A stretch of 64,000 nucleotides of DNA from Bacilli bacterium (GTDB lineage: Bacteria; Bacillota_I; Bacilli_A; RFN20; CAG-826): positions 846,800 through 910,799 of the forward strand of contig DAOKYO010000001.1 of NCBI GenBank assembly GCA_035326105.1, read 5' to 3'. Below are positions 41,532-50,227 of this stretch, in pieces. The translations under genes and the position numbers were made by a program. Position 1 is the first letter of the stretch. The number at the start of each line of letters is the position of its first letter. Below the pieces are notes generated by a model, which saw only the letters and a list, made by a program, of their open reading frames with translations, made no database searches and had not been told where the DNA came from.

Positions 41532-43525
41532 TTTCTAAACACCTCACCTTTACTGCATAAATACTTATCATTAAACTCTTTGATTCTTGATTGAATAGTT
41601 CTTTCAGTAACATCTAAGTACTCAGCAAGTTCTTTTACTGTACAGCTTTTCTTTCCCATACACGCAGCATCAAATGCATCATCGAACTCCTCTTCACGGT
41701 CTTCCTTTGTTTGCTTTCTTTTTCCTGACTTAGCGAGATTAGCATCTCTCGAACCTTCAGCATAAATACTTTGTAGTACTCCTGTTGCATCGACCACATG
41801 GACTGGATAGTTAAACCAAATATTCACTGGTTTGAAATTAGGGAATTCACGTAGTGAACCTTCAACTCTCCATGCTGTTGAAAATTCATTCGCTGCATTT
41901 TTTAGAATAAACTCTGGTGTAGTATCAAGCTGAATAAGGTCAATGATAGCATCTGGGTCACGTGCAAACACTCCGCTTCCAGACCCCCTGTCTTGGGCTT
42001 TTTTTTGCCCCTGTGTGCCTTTAGAATGGTGATGGCAATAAATAGCCGACACTCCTGTTTCTGAGCAAATACGGTCGAAGTAATTGCAAAATTGTCCCAT
42101 ATCTGATGCTTTGTTCTCATCACCTGTAATAACTTTATAAATCGGATCAATTATCACAGCAGAGTAGTTTTGATTCTTTACTCTTCTAATAAGTTTTGAA
42201 ACAAGTTTATCCATTGGGATAGCATGTCCGCGAAGATTCCATATTGCGATATTATCTGCATATTTATAATCGATACCTTTTGCATCCATAATTGTCTTAA
42301 AGCGGTTGATACATGATGCAGGATCAATTTCCAAATTCACATAAAGCACTTTTGAACTTTTGCATTTAAAGTTAAGCCATAAACCACCGCATGCAAGTGA
42401 TATAGCAAGTTCCATAAGTAAAACGGATTTACCTGCTTTTGATGAACCTGAAACAATCATCTTATGTCCAACTCTTAATACACCTTCAATCAAAGCTTCC
42501 GGTAATTTTATAGGATGTTTCAGTTCATCAGCAAGGTACGTTAAACTTGGTAGTTCATCATTGATACCTTCAACAAAATCCATCCACTCGGTCCAGTCTT
42601 TTCTACCTATGTTTGTTGCAATTAATGTTTGCTGTTTTCCATTTCTTGTTACACCAGGCATTCTAGATAGTCGTGATGGATTTCGATTTTGCTTATCGAC
42701 TTTTAATCCATTCTTTTCAAGATAGTCATAAAGAAAGTCGACTCTTCTACGATACTCTTCTTGATCACTCGCATTGACTTTTACGATTGCATGTAGGCTT
42801 TTACCACCACTACTTACTAAGCAAGCAATAGGTAATTCAAGTCTTCGATATGTTGCGTCTTGTTCTGATATTGCTAAATCATCTGACTCAACAAGAGCAT
42901 ATTCAAAACGTGTAATGTTTTCGTTCTTTATTCCTTTTCCATCAACTGGATTAAATCTAATCCAAGCACCACATTCATCTTTCCAGTCTCCTACTGTTGC
43001 TCCTAAATCGTCAGGATGTTTTTCTAAACTTTCAAGCAGTTCTTTTGCTGTTCTATCATAAGCACCTTTTGAAGGCATCAATTTTCCATCTTTGTCTTGC
43101 CACACATCATTGGTGCAGTATGACACATATTCATCTTCTTTAAATAATGTTTTTATATACTTTGTTAGCTGTTCAACTGGTGTATCACATTTTGGCATTT
43201 CATATACGATTCCATCACCATCATACTCAATTACAGAATCCCAATCTAAACATCCATCGCCATCAAAGGAAAACGAAACATATCCTCTATCCTTTGCCAT
43301 TTGAATAATTGTTCCGCCAGTGATGGGAGTGGAAGACCCTGTAAAGGTCCTCCATTTCTTCTCACATTCTCCTGGTTTGTATCGAGAGTCATTCTTGCTC
43401 CAATCATCCCAAACATTCCAATCATATCCTTCAGCTTTTAATGCCATACCAACATTAATCCATTCTTGATATGTTAAGGATGAAACATCTAGATTTTTAA
43501 GAGCTTTAATAATGTTGTTGTCCAT
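41528..43525 (-). CDS. Phage primase-helicase (PriCT_2 plus RepA-like ATPase)
   Basis: 665 residues. An N-terminal PriCT-like module (about 10-75), a central primase-type region with LVSSGGKSLHAIVKV and RLSRMPGVTR, then a RecA-like ATPase with Walker A GSSKAGKSVLLM (about 359-370) and YSAVIIDPIYKV as Walker B, and a C-terminal HTH (TVKELAEYLDVTERTIQ). It probably primes and unwinds at the phage origin. It lies downstream of the helicase gene and upstream of the structured segment. Confidence 0.88.
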   Translation of the reverse strand: MDNNIIKALKNLDVSSLTYQEWINVGMALKAEGYDWNVWDDWSKNDSRYKPGECEKKWRTFTGSSTPITGGTIIQMAKDRGYVSFSFDGDGCLDWDSVIEYDGDGIVYEMPKCDTPVEQLTKYIKTLFKEDEYVSYCTNDVWQDKDGKLMPSKGAYDRTAKELLESLEKHPDDLGATVGDWKDECGAWIRFNPVDGKGIKNENITRFEYALVESDDLAISEQDATYRRLELPIACLVSSGGKSLHAIVKVNASDQEEYRRRVDFLYDYLEKNGLKVDKQNRNPSRLSRMPGVTRNGKQQTLIATNIGRKDWTEWMDFVEGINDELPSLTYLADELKHPIKLPEALIEGVLRVGHKMIVSGSSKAGKSVLLMELAISLACGGLWLNFKCKSSKVLYVNLEIDPASCINRFKTIMDAKGIDYKYADNIAIWNLRGHAIPMDKLVSKLIRRVKNQNYSAVIIDPIYKVITGDENKASDMGQFCNYFDRICSETGVSAIYCHHHSKGTQGQKKAQDRGSGSGVFARDPDAIIDLIQLDTTPEFILKNAANEFSTAWRVEGSLREFPNFKPVNIWFNYPVHVVDATGVLQSIYAEGSRDANLAKSGKRKQTKEDREEEFDDAFDAACMGKKSCTVKELAEYLDVTERTIQSRIKEFNDKYLCSKGEVFRK

Positions 43526-43537
43526 ATGACCCTCCTA

Positions 43538-45115
43538 TTAAGGTTGATATGTAGCGGCATTAATACCTCTAGGTATGAACCAGTTATTACTTGCGATTCT
43601 GTTAATCATGTCAGTAGCATCATCGAAACTCCATGTACCCACATGACGGAATCCTCTGCTTTCTAAGTATCTAATTTGTTTTGGTGTAGCTAAACCTTCC
43701 ATTTGGCGTTTCTTTAACTTATCAATGATAAGACTTGCAAGTCCACAGTTTTCTATTGTGTCAGCTAATATGCCATGTTTTTCAAGGTAGTCTTTTTGCT
43801 TTTCAGTGACAGGTCCCATTTCCCAAACGAATGTAGGCTGATAACGTGCCAAATCTTCTGCTTCAATAGAGAATGCATATTGAATTGGATCAACAAGTCT
43901 AAGTTGTCTTTTTCTCATTGCAGCAAGTTCACGAGCAAGTGCAGCTTCACGTTCAGCAATAATATCTTTTTCAGCACTTTCGTTAGCAAAAATAAGATCT
44001 ATTCCTGCTCCACTATCTACAATCTTTTGATTGACTCTTTCTGCAATATCGGCATCTTTTGAAACTAGCACACTTGGTCTACATAAATCGTGTCTTTCAG
44101 TCATCCAAAGAAAGTCAAGTAATAATAAGTCTTTCTTTCCAGGAGCGATGCGTAATCCACGACCGACCATTTGTTGATATAAACTTCTTACCTTTGTAGG
44201 ACGAAGGACAATAATGCAATCCACTGATGGACAATCCCATCCCTCTGTAAGTAACATACTGTTACATAGAACGTCATACTCACCAGCTTCAAAGTCAGCT
44301 AGGATTTGGTCTCTATCCTTGCTATTGCCATTGACCTCTACCGCTCTCATTCCATAAAGATTCAACAAGTCACAGAACTTTTGACTAGTTTTAACAAGTG
44401 GTAAGAACACGACAGTTTTTCTATCCTTACAGTACTTAAGCATTTCTAGTGCTATTTGGTTTAAATATGGTTCAAGGGCACTACCAATTTGACCTGCATT
44501 ATAGTCACCTTGTGTAATTGAAACATCATGAATATCAAGTTGAAGTGGTATCATTTGTGCTTTAATTGGTGATAACCACCCATCTTTTATTCCTTGTGCC
44601 ATTGTGTATTCATATGCCTTTGAATCGAAAAATTGTCCTAGATTCTTTTGATCGCCACGATCAGGAGTTGCAGTAATACCAAGAACTCTAGCTTCATTAA
44701 AATGATTGAGAATTGTCATATATGAATCAGCTAAAATATGATGGCATTCGTCAACGATAATCATGTCGAAATAGTCTTTTGGAAATTTACTAAGTCTTGA
44801 TTCTCGACAAAGAGTTTGTATGGACCCCACAACGACTTTGTTATCTTTTCCAATTGATGTTTCTTCCGCTTTTTCAATTGCACATTCAATGCCTGTAAAA
44901 CTTTTAATTTTGTCATAGGCTTGATTAATTAATTCATTACGATGTGCTAAAAATAGCACTCTTTTAGATGAATCAATTAAGTCTTGGATTAATCCAGCTG
45001 CGATGATTGTTTTACCAGAAGCTGTAGGGAGCACCCCCAAAGTTCGAGAGTGCTCTTCTTCAAACCATTCATGCTTAATAGCATCAATGCATTCTTGTTG
45101 ATATGGTCTTAACAT
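43538..45115 (-). CDS. DEAD/DEAH-box SF2 helicase
   Basis: 525 residues: GVLPTASGKTIIAAGL (motif I), DMIIVDECHH (motif II), LGITATPDR (motif III), QMVGRGLRIAPGK (motif VI). The C-terminal 130 residues hold two similar KQKDYLEKHG/KQIRYLESRG repeats. A phage replication helicase of the type found with DUF669 and Sak4-like genes. Confidence 0.92.
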   Translation of the reverse strand: MLRPYQQECIDAIKHEWFEEEHSRTLGVLPTASGKTIIAAGLIQDLIDSSKRVLFLAHRNELINQAYDKIKSFTGIECAIEKAEETSIGKDNKVVVGSIQTLCRESRLSKFPKDYFDMIIVDECHHILADSYMTILNHFNEARVLGITATPDRGDQKNLGQFFDSKAYEYTMAQGIKDGWLSPIKAQMIPLQLDIHDVSITQGDYNAGQIGSALEPYLNQIALEMLKYCKDRKTVVFLPLVKTSQKFCDLLNLYGMRAVEVNGNSKDRDQILADFEAGEYDVLCNSMLLTEGWDCPSVDCIIVLRPTKVRSLYQQMVGRGLRIAPGKKDLLLLDFLWMTERHDLCRPSVLVSKDADIAERVNQKIVDSGAGIDLIFANESAEKDIIAEREAALARELAAMRKRQLRLVDPIQYAFSIEAEDLARYQPTFVWEMGPVTEKQKDYLEKHGILADTIENCGLASLIIDKLKKRQMEGLATPKQIRYLESRGFRHVGTWSFDDATDMINRIASNNWFIPRGINAATYQP

Positions 45116-45126
45116 ATAACCACCTC

Positions 45127-45615
45127 TTAGAACGGTAAATCATCATCTGAGATTTTAATTTGGCTGTCTAATCCTTGTTCTTTGAAGAATTCTTCATCGT
45201 AATCGATAAACTTTTCAATATCGTTTATGATTCTTTCTTCACCATTTTGATTAGTGTAAGTACGAGGTTTAAAGTGAGCTTTGCCTACAGCGTTTAGCAC
45301 CCTATTCCAATCCATGACAAGTTTTTCACCATGCTTCTTTTGCCCGATAGATCTAAAGAAGGCACACAATTTCCATTCAAGTGTTCGATATAAGATAAGG
45401 TCTACTTTTGCGATTGCTACGCCTTTTTCAGTAGGAACTTCAACTGTAATGATTGCTTTATTACATGGCGGAATTTTAGCTGATCCTAAATATCTTCCAC
45501 GTTCAAACTTGATTACTCTAAATAAGTAATCTCCTTCTGCAAGAGTGACAAACTCCTGACCTTCATTTGAAATTTCATCATTCCAATCGATTAAATAGTT
45601 TTTATTTTCTTCCAT
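45127..45615 (-). CDS. DUF669 family, SSB-like protein
   Basis: 162 residues of the DUF669 family. The protein ends ISDDDLPF, an acidic tip like that of single-stranded DNA-binding proteins (DDDIPF), which recruits replication partners. With the AAA protein upstream and DEAD helicase downstream it forms a common phage replication set. Confidence 0.88.
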   Translation of the reverse strand: MEENKNYLIDWNDEISNEGQEFVTLAEGDYLFRVIKFERGRYLGSAKIPPCNKAIITVEVPTEKGVAIAKVDLILYRTLEWKLCAFFRSIGQKKHGEKLVMDWNRVLNAVGKAHFKPRTYTNQNGEERIINDIEKFIDYDEEFFKEQGLDSQIKISDDDLPF

Positions 45616-45617
45616 AA

Positions 45618-46589
45618 TTATTTATCTCCTTCTTTATTCTTATTGATTGTGTCTACGATTTTTTTCCAATTAGGGAATATCCATCGATTTATAAAATCCT
45701 CTGAAAAGCCATCAATTTTTGTATTCTCTGGATAATGTCCGCGTTCAATAACGACTTGTTCTAAATCGTCTGCTCTAACATTTGACTCTTCCATCAACTT
45801 TTGTAATTTTGTATGATTGGTTGACTTATCTTTTGAAGAGTCATCTTCTGCCTTTTTTTGAACATCTACCCTACCACTGAATAGATGAGCAATAGGTTTA
45901 TAGCTAAGTTCTAATTCCTCGGGTAAATTGAATCTATTTTTAGCATCCCAACAAGCATGATGAGTGGTGTACATTACACGTTTTCCACCTTGAGCTTTTT
46001 TAGTATTGTTTTCGGTTGTAACCACATAGGTCTTGTAATTACAGAAAAGTAAAATATCACACCATTCCTTGAAGAGAGGTCCTACTTGCCTAGTGAGTTT
46101 TAACTCCCATCTATCGAAAGCCCCGGCTTCCTCCGGTAATTCATACTTTCTTGGTTTACCGTGTGCGATTACTGCTACATGAATACCTGCATCAATTACT
46201 TTGTTTAATTGTTCAAATAAACGATTTACTTCATCCTGTAAGATGGTATATCCACGCCCGTAACCCCAATCTTCGATATTTGCTTTTCTGAACTTTTGAC
46301 ATAAATAATCAATGCAGAAACTTTCAGCTTTATCTAATGTGTCAATAACTAACGTTTTACAGATTGGAGGATTATCAATAACTGCTTTGACAATGGCAAT
46401 AAGATTTTCCCAACTTGAACATTTAATTCTTCTACAATTGATTCTTGAACTACCGTTTTCTGTATCAACGATTAAAGCATCAGGGAGTTCATTGGCTAGG
46501 CTTGTCTTACCAATTCCCTCAGCTCCATAGATACCTAGTTTTATTGGTCTATTTTCTTGACCCTTAATAATTTCAAATGCAAAACTCAT
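45618..46589 (-). CDS. RecA-like/Sak4-type ATP-binding protein
   Basis: 323 residues. Walker A GIYGAEGIGKTSLA (about 17-30), TLVIDTLDKAE as Walker B, and VIAHGKPRKYELP after it. This is the AAA_24/Sak4 group used for single-strand annealing or strand-exchange recombination in phages. It overlaps the DUF2800 gene by 4 nt and is 3 bp from DUF669. Confidence 0.88.
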   Translation of the reverse strand: MSFAFEIIKGQENRPIKLGIYGAEGIGKTSLANELPDALIVDTENGSSRINCRRIKCSSWENLIAIVKAVIDNPPICKTLVIDTLDKAESFCIDYLCQKFRKANIEDWGYGRGYTILQDEVNRLFEQLNKVIDAGIHVAVIAHGKPRKYELPEEAGAFDRWELKLTRQVGPLFKEWCDILLFCNYKTYVVTTENNTKKAQGGKRVMYTTHHACWDAKNRFNLPEELELSYKPIAHLFSGRVDVQKKAEDDSSKDKSTNHTKLQKLMEESNVRADDLEQVVIERGHYPENTKIDGFSEDFINRWIFPNWKKIVDTINKNKEGDK

Positions 46590-47788
46590 ATAGATTTATC
46601 CTCCTTATAACTTTCAATGTTTACTTCTTCACGCTCATCATCAGATGTAGCAATGGTGATCGAACCTTTCGTTGTGGTGATGTATTCACCTAAAAGTTCA
46701 TTTAGTTTTGTCTTTCCTAGTTGTTTTTGAATCTCAGTTATTCCTAGTAACTTGGGTTTGCTATAAGCTTCGTAACCGTTATCTTCAAGTATCTTTGCGA
46801 CACTATCGTTGTCAGTAAATGAGCGTGTTACTCTTGAATAAACTAATTTATGCTTTTTGTATTTATGACCATCAAGTAATCTTTTCAATGCATACGCCTT
46901 TATGTCTTCAGCAAATTTGATGAGCTCATCCATCTTAGGTAGCAACTCCTCAATGTCATCATCAGAGAGTAATTCAACCTCTTTTGGTGATTTCTCAAAT
47001 AATTCAAGATTAGCGTTCTTTCTTGCCACACAAACATGTTTTCCAGGACACCATTTACATCCCTTATTTGGAACTGCTATAGGATTAGGTTCAAGTGTTT
47101 TTTGGATAGCTGGAACAACTACATCTTTTTCCCATTCCAACAATTCTTCAAGAGTTAGCTCGTATTGAGAAATATGATTTATTCTTTCTTGTACAATGAT
47201 TAGTCTTACTTTTTTAATTGGATATAGTTTTCCTATGTTGTGGTAAAGTCCTAATGAGTACAACCCAATTTGTGAGTTTGGCTGTTTCTTACCTTCTTCT
47301 TTTGTAACCCATGAATCAACCCTTGACCGACCAGTTTTTAAATCAACTACTGTCATAACATCATCAGCAATAACTCCTAAGTCTAAGGTTCCAACCATAC
47401 CTTCCATAAGCCAATTCATGTTTAAAGTTTCTTCAATAAAAACTATTGGATCATGTCCGATTCGTTTTCTTTCAGATTCAATTAGACTCATAGCTTTATT
47501 TGCGTATCCTTCAGCGAGCTTTTGCATCTCATCATCGTACTGTGTCAAATCTCTTATGACTTCCTCAGCTGACTTGATTTCATTGTTTTCAAAATTAGAT
47601 ATACGAAGGGATTGTCTTAGAAGTGTTTCACCTAATGTATGTGTTTCCGTACCATAAATAGCTTCAAGTCCTGGTTCGTCTTGAAACATCTCAAAAAACT
47701 TCGTACTAGCTGGACATGTGAAATATATAGATGACTTACTTGGTGAATGAGTTCTTGAATGTAATTTATCTGCCACCGCTTCCACCAT
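46586..47788 (-). CDS. DUF2800 (Cas4/exonuclease-like) protein
   Basis: About 400 residues. HSPSKSSIYFTCPASTKFFE at the start and GCKWCPGKHVCVARK near 250 bracket a PD-(D/E)xK-like core (VDLKTGRSRVDSWV), the pattern of DUF2800 exonucleases related to Cas4/RecB. It probably makes single-stranded ends for the neighbouring recombinase. The start is uncertain: the frame is open to 47824, but that overlaps the upstream gene by 59 nt; ATG 47788 or GTG 47779 fit better. Confidence 0.85.
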   Translation of the reverse strand: MVEAVADKLHSRTHSPSKSSIYFTCPASTKFFEMFQDEPGLEAIYGTETHTLGETLLRQSLRISNFENNEIKSAEEVIRDLTQYDDEMQKLAEGYANKAMSLIESERKRIGHDPIVFIEETLNMNWLMEGMVGTLDLGVIADDVMTVVDLKTGRSRVDSWVTKEEGKKQPNSQIGLYSLGLYHNIGKLYPIKKVRLIIVQERINHISQYELTLEELLEWEKDVVVPAIQKTLEPNPIAVPNKGCKWCPGKHVCVARKNANLELFEKSPKEVELLSDDDIEELLPKMDELIKFAEDIKAYALKRLLDGHKYKKHKLVYSRVTRSFTDNDSVAKILEDNGYEAYSKPKLLGITEIQKQLGKTKLNELLGEYITTTKGSITIATSDDEREEVNIESYKEDKSI

Positions 47789-47975
47789 CACCCTTCTCTT
47801 TGATTTCACTAATTGTGACATCACTTACTGAATCTCCTGGAATAATGATTGTTACTTTTTGTGAGTCTCCAAAAAACTTTTTAAATAAGCCTTTTTTCAT
47901 CTTCACCTTTTTACAAGTCAGAACACCATTTGATTCCTGTTCCTTTGAAACATTAATATTCATTTTGTGTTTCAT
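47766..47975 (-). CDS. Small early phage protein
   Basis: 69 residues, basic N-terminal half (CKKVKMKKGLFKKFFG) and a Gly-rich end (KGDGGSGGR). No family recognised. GGAG lies 7 nt before ATG 47975, and the leader holds the second copy of the shared 32-base element. Confidence 0.55.
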   Translation of the reverse strand: MKHKMNINVSKEQESNGVLTCKKVKMKKGLFKKFFGDSQKVTIIIPGDSVSDVTISEIKEKGDGGSGGR

Positions 47976-48014
47976 CTTGTATCTCCTTTCTGGGGATATC
48001 TTTGTCCCTCACTG

Positions 48015-48046
48015 TATGGAGATTTCGACCACCTTTTGACCACCCT
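48015..48046. repeat. Shared leader element, copy 2
   Basis: TATGGAGA, ten bases (here including a GACCAC repeat), CTTTTGACCACCCT. It matches 16939-16970 at 22 fixed positions and overlaps the stop of the upstream HTH gene by two bases. Confidence 0.7.
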
Positions 48047-48455
48047 ATTTGTCAAAAAATCTTCTATATTTTTTTCTAATCTGCTCAATGGACTTTTGAA
48101 CTGCATTCAAGTTGACACCTTCTCTATCAGCAATCTCTCTTTGTGTCATTCCTTGTTCGAGCATTTCTAATCTTTTTAATTGAATATCAGTTAAAGTCTT
48201 CTTGAATTCTTGAACTTTCTTTTCTGATTCTACATACTCGGTATCTATCAACATTTGTTCGTGTGGTGTTGGATTTGGATCTTGGAACCATTCACCTTCA
48301 TAATCGCAATTGTCAAGAGATGCTTTAACGTGATATCTCCATCTACGATTGTCATTTTCGATCTTTCGTTCAGCTTCCAAATGTAAACGACCATACTCTT
48401 CATCTACTTCGACTTCACTAACAGTACCATCTGCAAAAACATACTTAATCTTCAT
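48045..48455 (-). CDS. Sigma-70 region 4-like HTH protein, first early gene
   Basis: 136 residues: a beta-rich N-terminal part (MKIKYVFADGTVSEVEVDE) and a C-terminal HTH (RLEMLEQGMTQREIADREGV, NAVQKSIEQIRKKY) as in sigma-70 region 4. Common as first gene of phage early operons in Firmicutes. The start at 48455 has GGAGG 8 nt upstream; the frame open to 48680 runs through a structured leader and is probably not translated as such. Confidence 0.8.
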   Translation of the reverse strand: MKIKYVFADGTVSEVEVDEEYGRLHLEAERKIENDNRRWRYHVKASLDNCDYEGEWFQDPNPTPHEQMLIDTEYVESEKKVQEFKKTLTDIQLKRLEMLEQGMTQREIADREGVNLNAVQKSIEQIRKKYRRFFDK

Positions 48456-48485
48456 ATAAAAAACCTCCAAATCAGATTGATGTTC

Positions 48486-48662
48486 TGAAATGGAAGTCTC
48501 TTCTTTTTTACGCAAATTAGGACGTCGCAAAAAGAATGGTAGTTGAGTATACTTCCATTTCATTTTGCAGACATCCCTCGCAATAGTTTGTTCTGCTGTA
48601 TTTAAGAGATTACTTGTTTTTGCGAACACCCATTCTAGAACTGGGCAAACAAGTAATCTCTT
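48486..48662 (-). promoter_or_regulatory. Structured leader of the early operon
   Basis: Two long perfect inverted repeats: 48604-48619 with 48647-48662 (16 bp, containing an inner CCCA/TGGG pair) and 48486-48497 with 48551-48562 (12 bp, enclosing a smaller CTTTTT..GC hairpin). They lie between the likely promoter region and the first early gene, so attenuation, antitermination or a replication role are possible. Confidence 0.6.
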
Positions 48663-48701
48663 TTTCAAGTTTGCAATCACGAATTTAAACTTCGAGTTAA
48701 A

Positions 48702-48730
48702 TTGTAAATATAAATAATTTGTGATATAAT
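48702..48730 (+). promoter_or_regulatory. Rightward promoter of the ABC-3C operon
   Basis: TTGTAA (48702-48707), 17 bp, TATAAT (48725-48730) with an upstream TG, i.e. extended -10. It faces right, about 120 bp before the GTG start at 48850. A CGGAGT/ACTCCG hairpin lies in the leader. Confidence 0.7.
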
Positions 48731-48849
48731 TTAAGTATCAAACAAACATTTCTTTTATTTACGTCATAATTTTATATCAAGTAAAAATTCTAACTCGGAG
48801 CCAAACGGAGTGTCCTAACAACTCCGGAATAAAAGGGGGATATTATTGG

Positions 48850-49803
48850 GTGAAATTAAGCGAATTTTTAGGAATTTTAGACCAGCATTTAGACTATAAA
48901 GTAAAAAGTGGATCATCCACCGGAAGAGTAACAATTGGCGATAAAGTTAAAGCATATTTGAATGCTTTTATTTTGCCATCCGATGAAGAAAATCCACTTG
49001 ATGAATTACTTGACGATTACTTACGTAAGATTTTTAATGGTTCAGAAGCTTTACCTAAAGATGTTGCTTCTTTTATTAGATCAAACATAGACTCTAGCAC
49101 TTTTGAAGATTTTTGTAACGACATGACATATGAAGCTAAAGAAAAAATGATCCTTGAATTTAATAAACATAAAATTAATATTTCAATCGATACTTTTGAA
49201 AGGGACATCACTGAAACATTCGATCAAATTCTTTATTACATTGTTAATCTCAAACCATCTACAAGTGTTAGAGATGTTGAATTTATTGGTAGTGGAAGAA
49301 TAAAAATAGTCGGTAGGACTTTTAACCTACCACCTGAATTATTACCACCAGATGATTTTTCAGATTTTGAACTTCCATATATTACTGCATTATTACGTGT
49401 CTATTCACATGTTGAAAAATTTGGTTCTATTACCATCGATGACCTTAAATCAATGCACCCAAGATATGAAACACATCTAAAATTCCAACGTGAATATTAT
49501 TTTAGTGCTGAAAGTTTATTGCATCAAATTAGAGATATATTTACTGATGGTGAAGAGGAGTTTAATAACGTAAAAAATGAAACATATATGGGTGTTCGAA
49601 GTGTTGTATTAAGAGCATATAAAGATGCAATGGAACGAGTTGATAAAACGATGGAACATGTTGTACTTTTTACTTATAGTAAGGCGTATTTAGGACGTAG
49701 TACTAATGGTTTAGTCGGACCTTCTGAAAAGCAAGGGTTGGTTCATATGCTCGTAAATGATGGGAAGATTGAGTGGGTGGTTGATTATGACAAAGATATT
49801 TAA
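48850..49803 (+). CDS. ABC-three-component system effector with ABC-3C C-terminal domain
   Basis: 317 residues. The C-terminal third (about 175-317: KFQREYYFSAESLLHQIRDI, then a helix, then KQGLVHMLVNDGKIEWV) matches the ABC-3C C-terminal domain that joins variable effectors to an ABC ATPase in conflict systems. The N-terminal 170 residues, mostly acidic and helical, show no nuclease, protease or TIR motif known to me, so the effector type is open. It starts at GTG 48850 with GGGGG 10 nt upstream and overlaps the middle component by 17 nt. Confidence 0.7.
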   Translation: MKLSEFLGILDQHLDYKVKSGSSTGRVTIGDKVKAYLNAFILPSDEENPLDELLDDYLRKIFNGSEALPKDVASFIRSNIDSSTFEDFCNDMTYEAKEKMILEFNKHKINISIDTFERDITETFDQILYYIVNLKPSTSVRDVEFIGSGRIKIVGRTFNLPPELLPPDDFSDFELPYITALLRVYSHVEKFGSITIDDLKSMHPRYETHLKFQREYYFSAESLLHQIRDIFTDGEEEFNNVKNETYMGVRSVVLRAYKDAMERVDKTMEHVVLFTYSKAYLGRSTNGLVGPSEKQGLVHMLVNDGKIEWVVDYDKDI

Positions 49804-50224
49804 TACTGATTTAGAAATTTCTCTTCGAATATTAATCCTCCTATATGTATCTAAAAAATCTCACTCTGTAGATACCATTACAGCATTAGATTTATTTACT
49901 ACATATGGAAAAAACTATAATCTACTTGAAAGCAACCTTCATGGTGATAGTTCTTATAGTTTTAGTGAAATCGCATCAAGAAGAAAACTTATAACACAGG
50001 CATTAAAAACTTTAGTAACTAAAGGAATGATTAAACCTCTTAAAAATCAATATGGGTTTTTATATCAGATAAATAATCATGGAATATGGGTTTGTGAGAA
50101 CATGGAGGGAGATTACTTCAATAAGTATGTTCAATCTCTTTCAACAGTTATTCGCAAAACATCTAATATGTCAGAAACTGAATTAGTCAATTATGCTACT
50201 AAATCAGCAGTTGGAAGGGAGTAA
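49787..50224 (+). CDS. ABC-three-component middle component
   Basis: 145 residues. FNTDLEISLRILILLYVS, ITALDLFTTYGKNYNLLESN, LHGDSSYSFSEIASRRKLIT and a winged-helix-like ALKTLVTKGMIKPLKN follow the small middle component of ABC-3C systems. It presumably links effector and ATPase. Start at ATG 49787 inside the end of the effector gene; the frame to 49757 has no signal. Confidence 0.72.
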   Translation: MTKIFNTDLEISLRILILLYVSKKSHSVDTITALDLFTTYGKNYNLLESNLHGDSSYSFSEIASRRKLITQALKTLVTKGMIKPLKNQYGFLYQINNHGIWVCENMEGDYFNKYVQSLSTVIRKTSNMSETELVNYATKSAVGRE

Positions 50225-50227
50225 CGT

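Larger units (their letters stand above)
13275..48740. mobile_element. HK97-type siphovirus prophage, borders approximate
   Basis: Leftward gene order: HTH/sigma-like gene, replication and recombination genes, methyltransferases, HNH, terminase, portal, protease, HK97 capsid, connectors, tail genes, holins, serine recombinases. All essential capsid and tail functions are present and unbroken. The left border should lie just past the recombinases (13.28-13.44 kb); the right border is unclear and could extend to about 54.5 kb if the defence genes are cargo. I found no matching att repeats by eye; serine recombinases leave only very short common cores. Confidence 0.85.

Noticed and set aside
48456..48680. 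N-terminal extension of the early HTH protein
   Set aside because: The in-frame extension runs through strong hairpins and has no ribosome site, while ATG 48455 has GGAGG.
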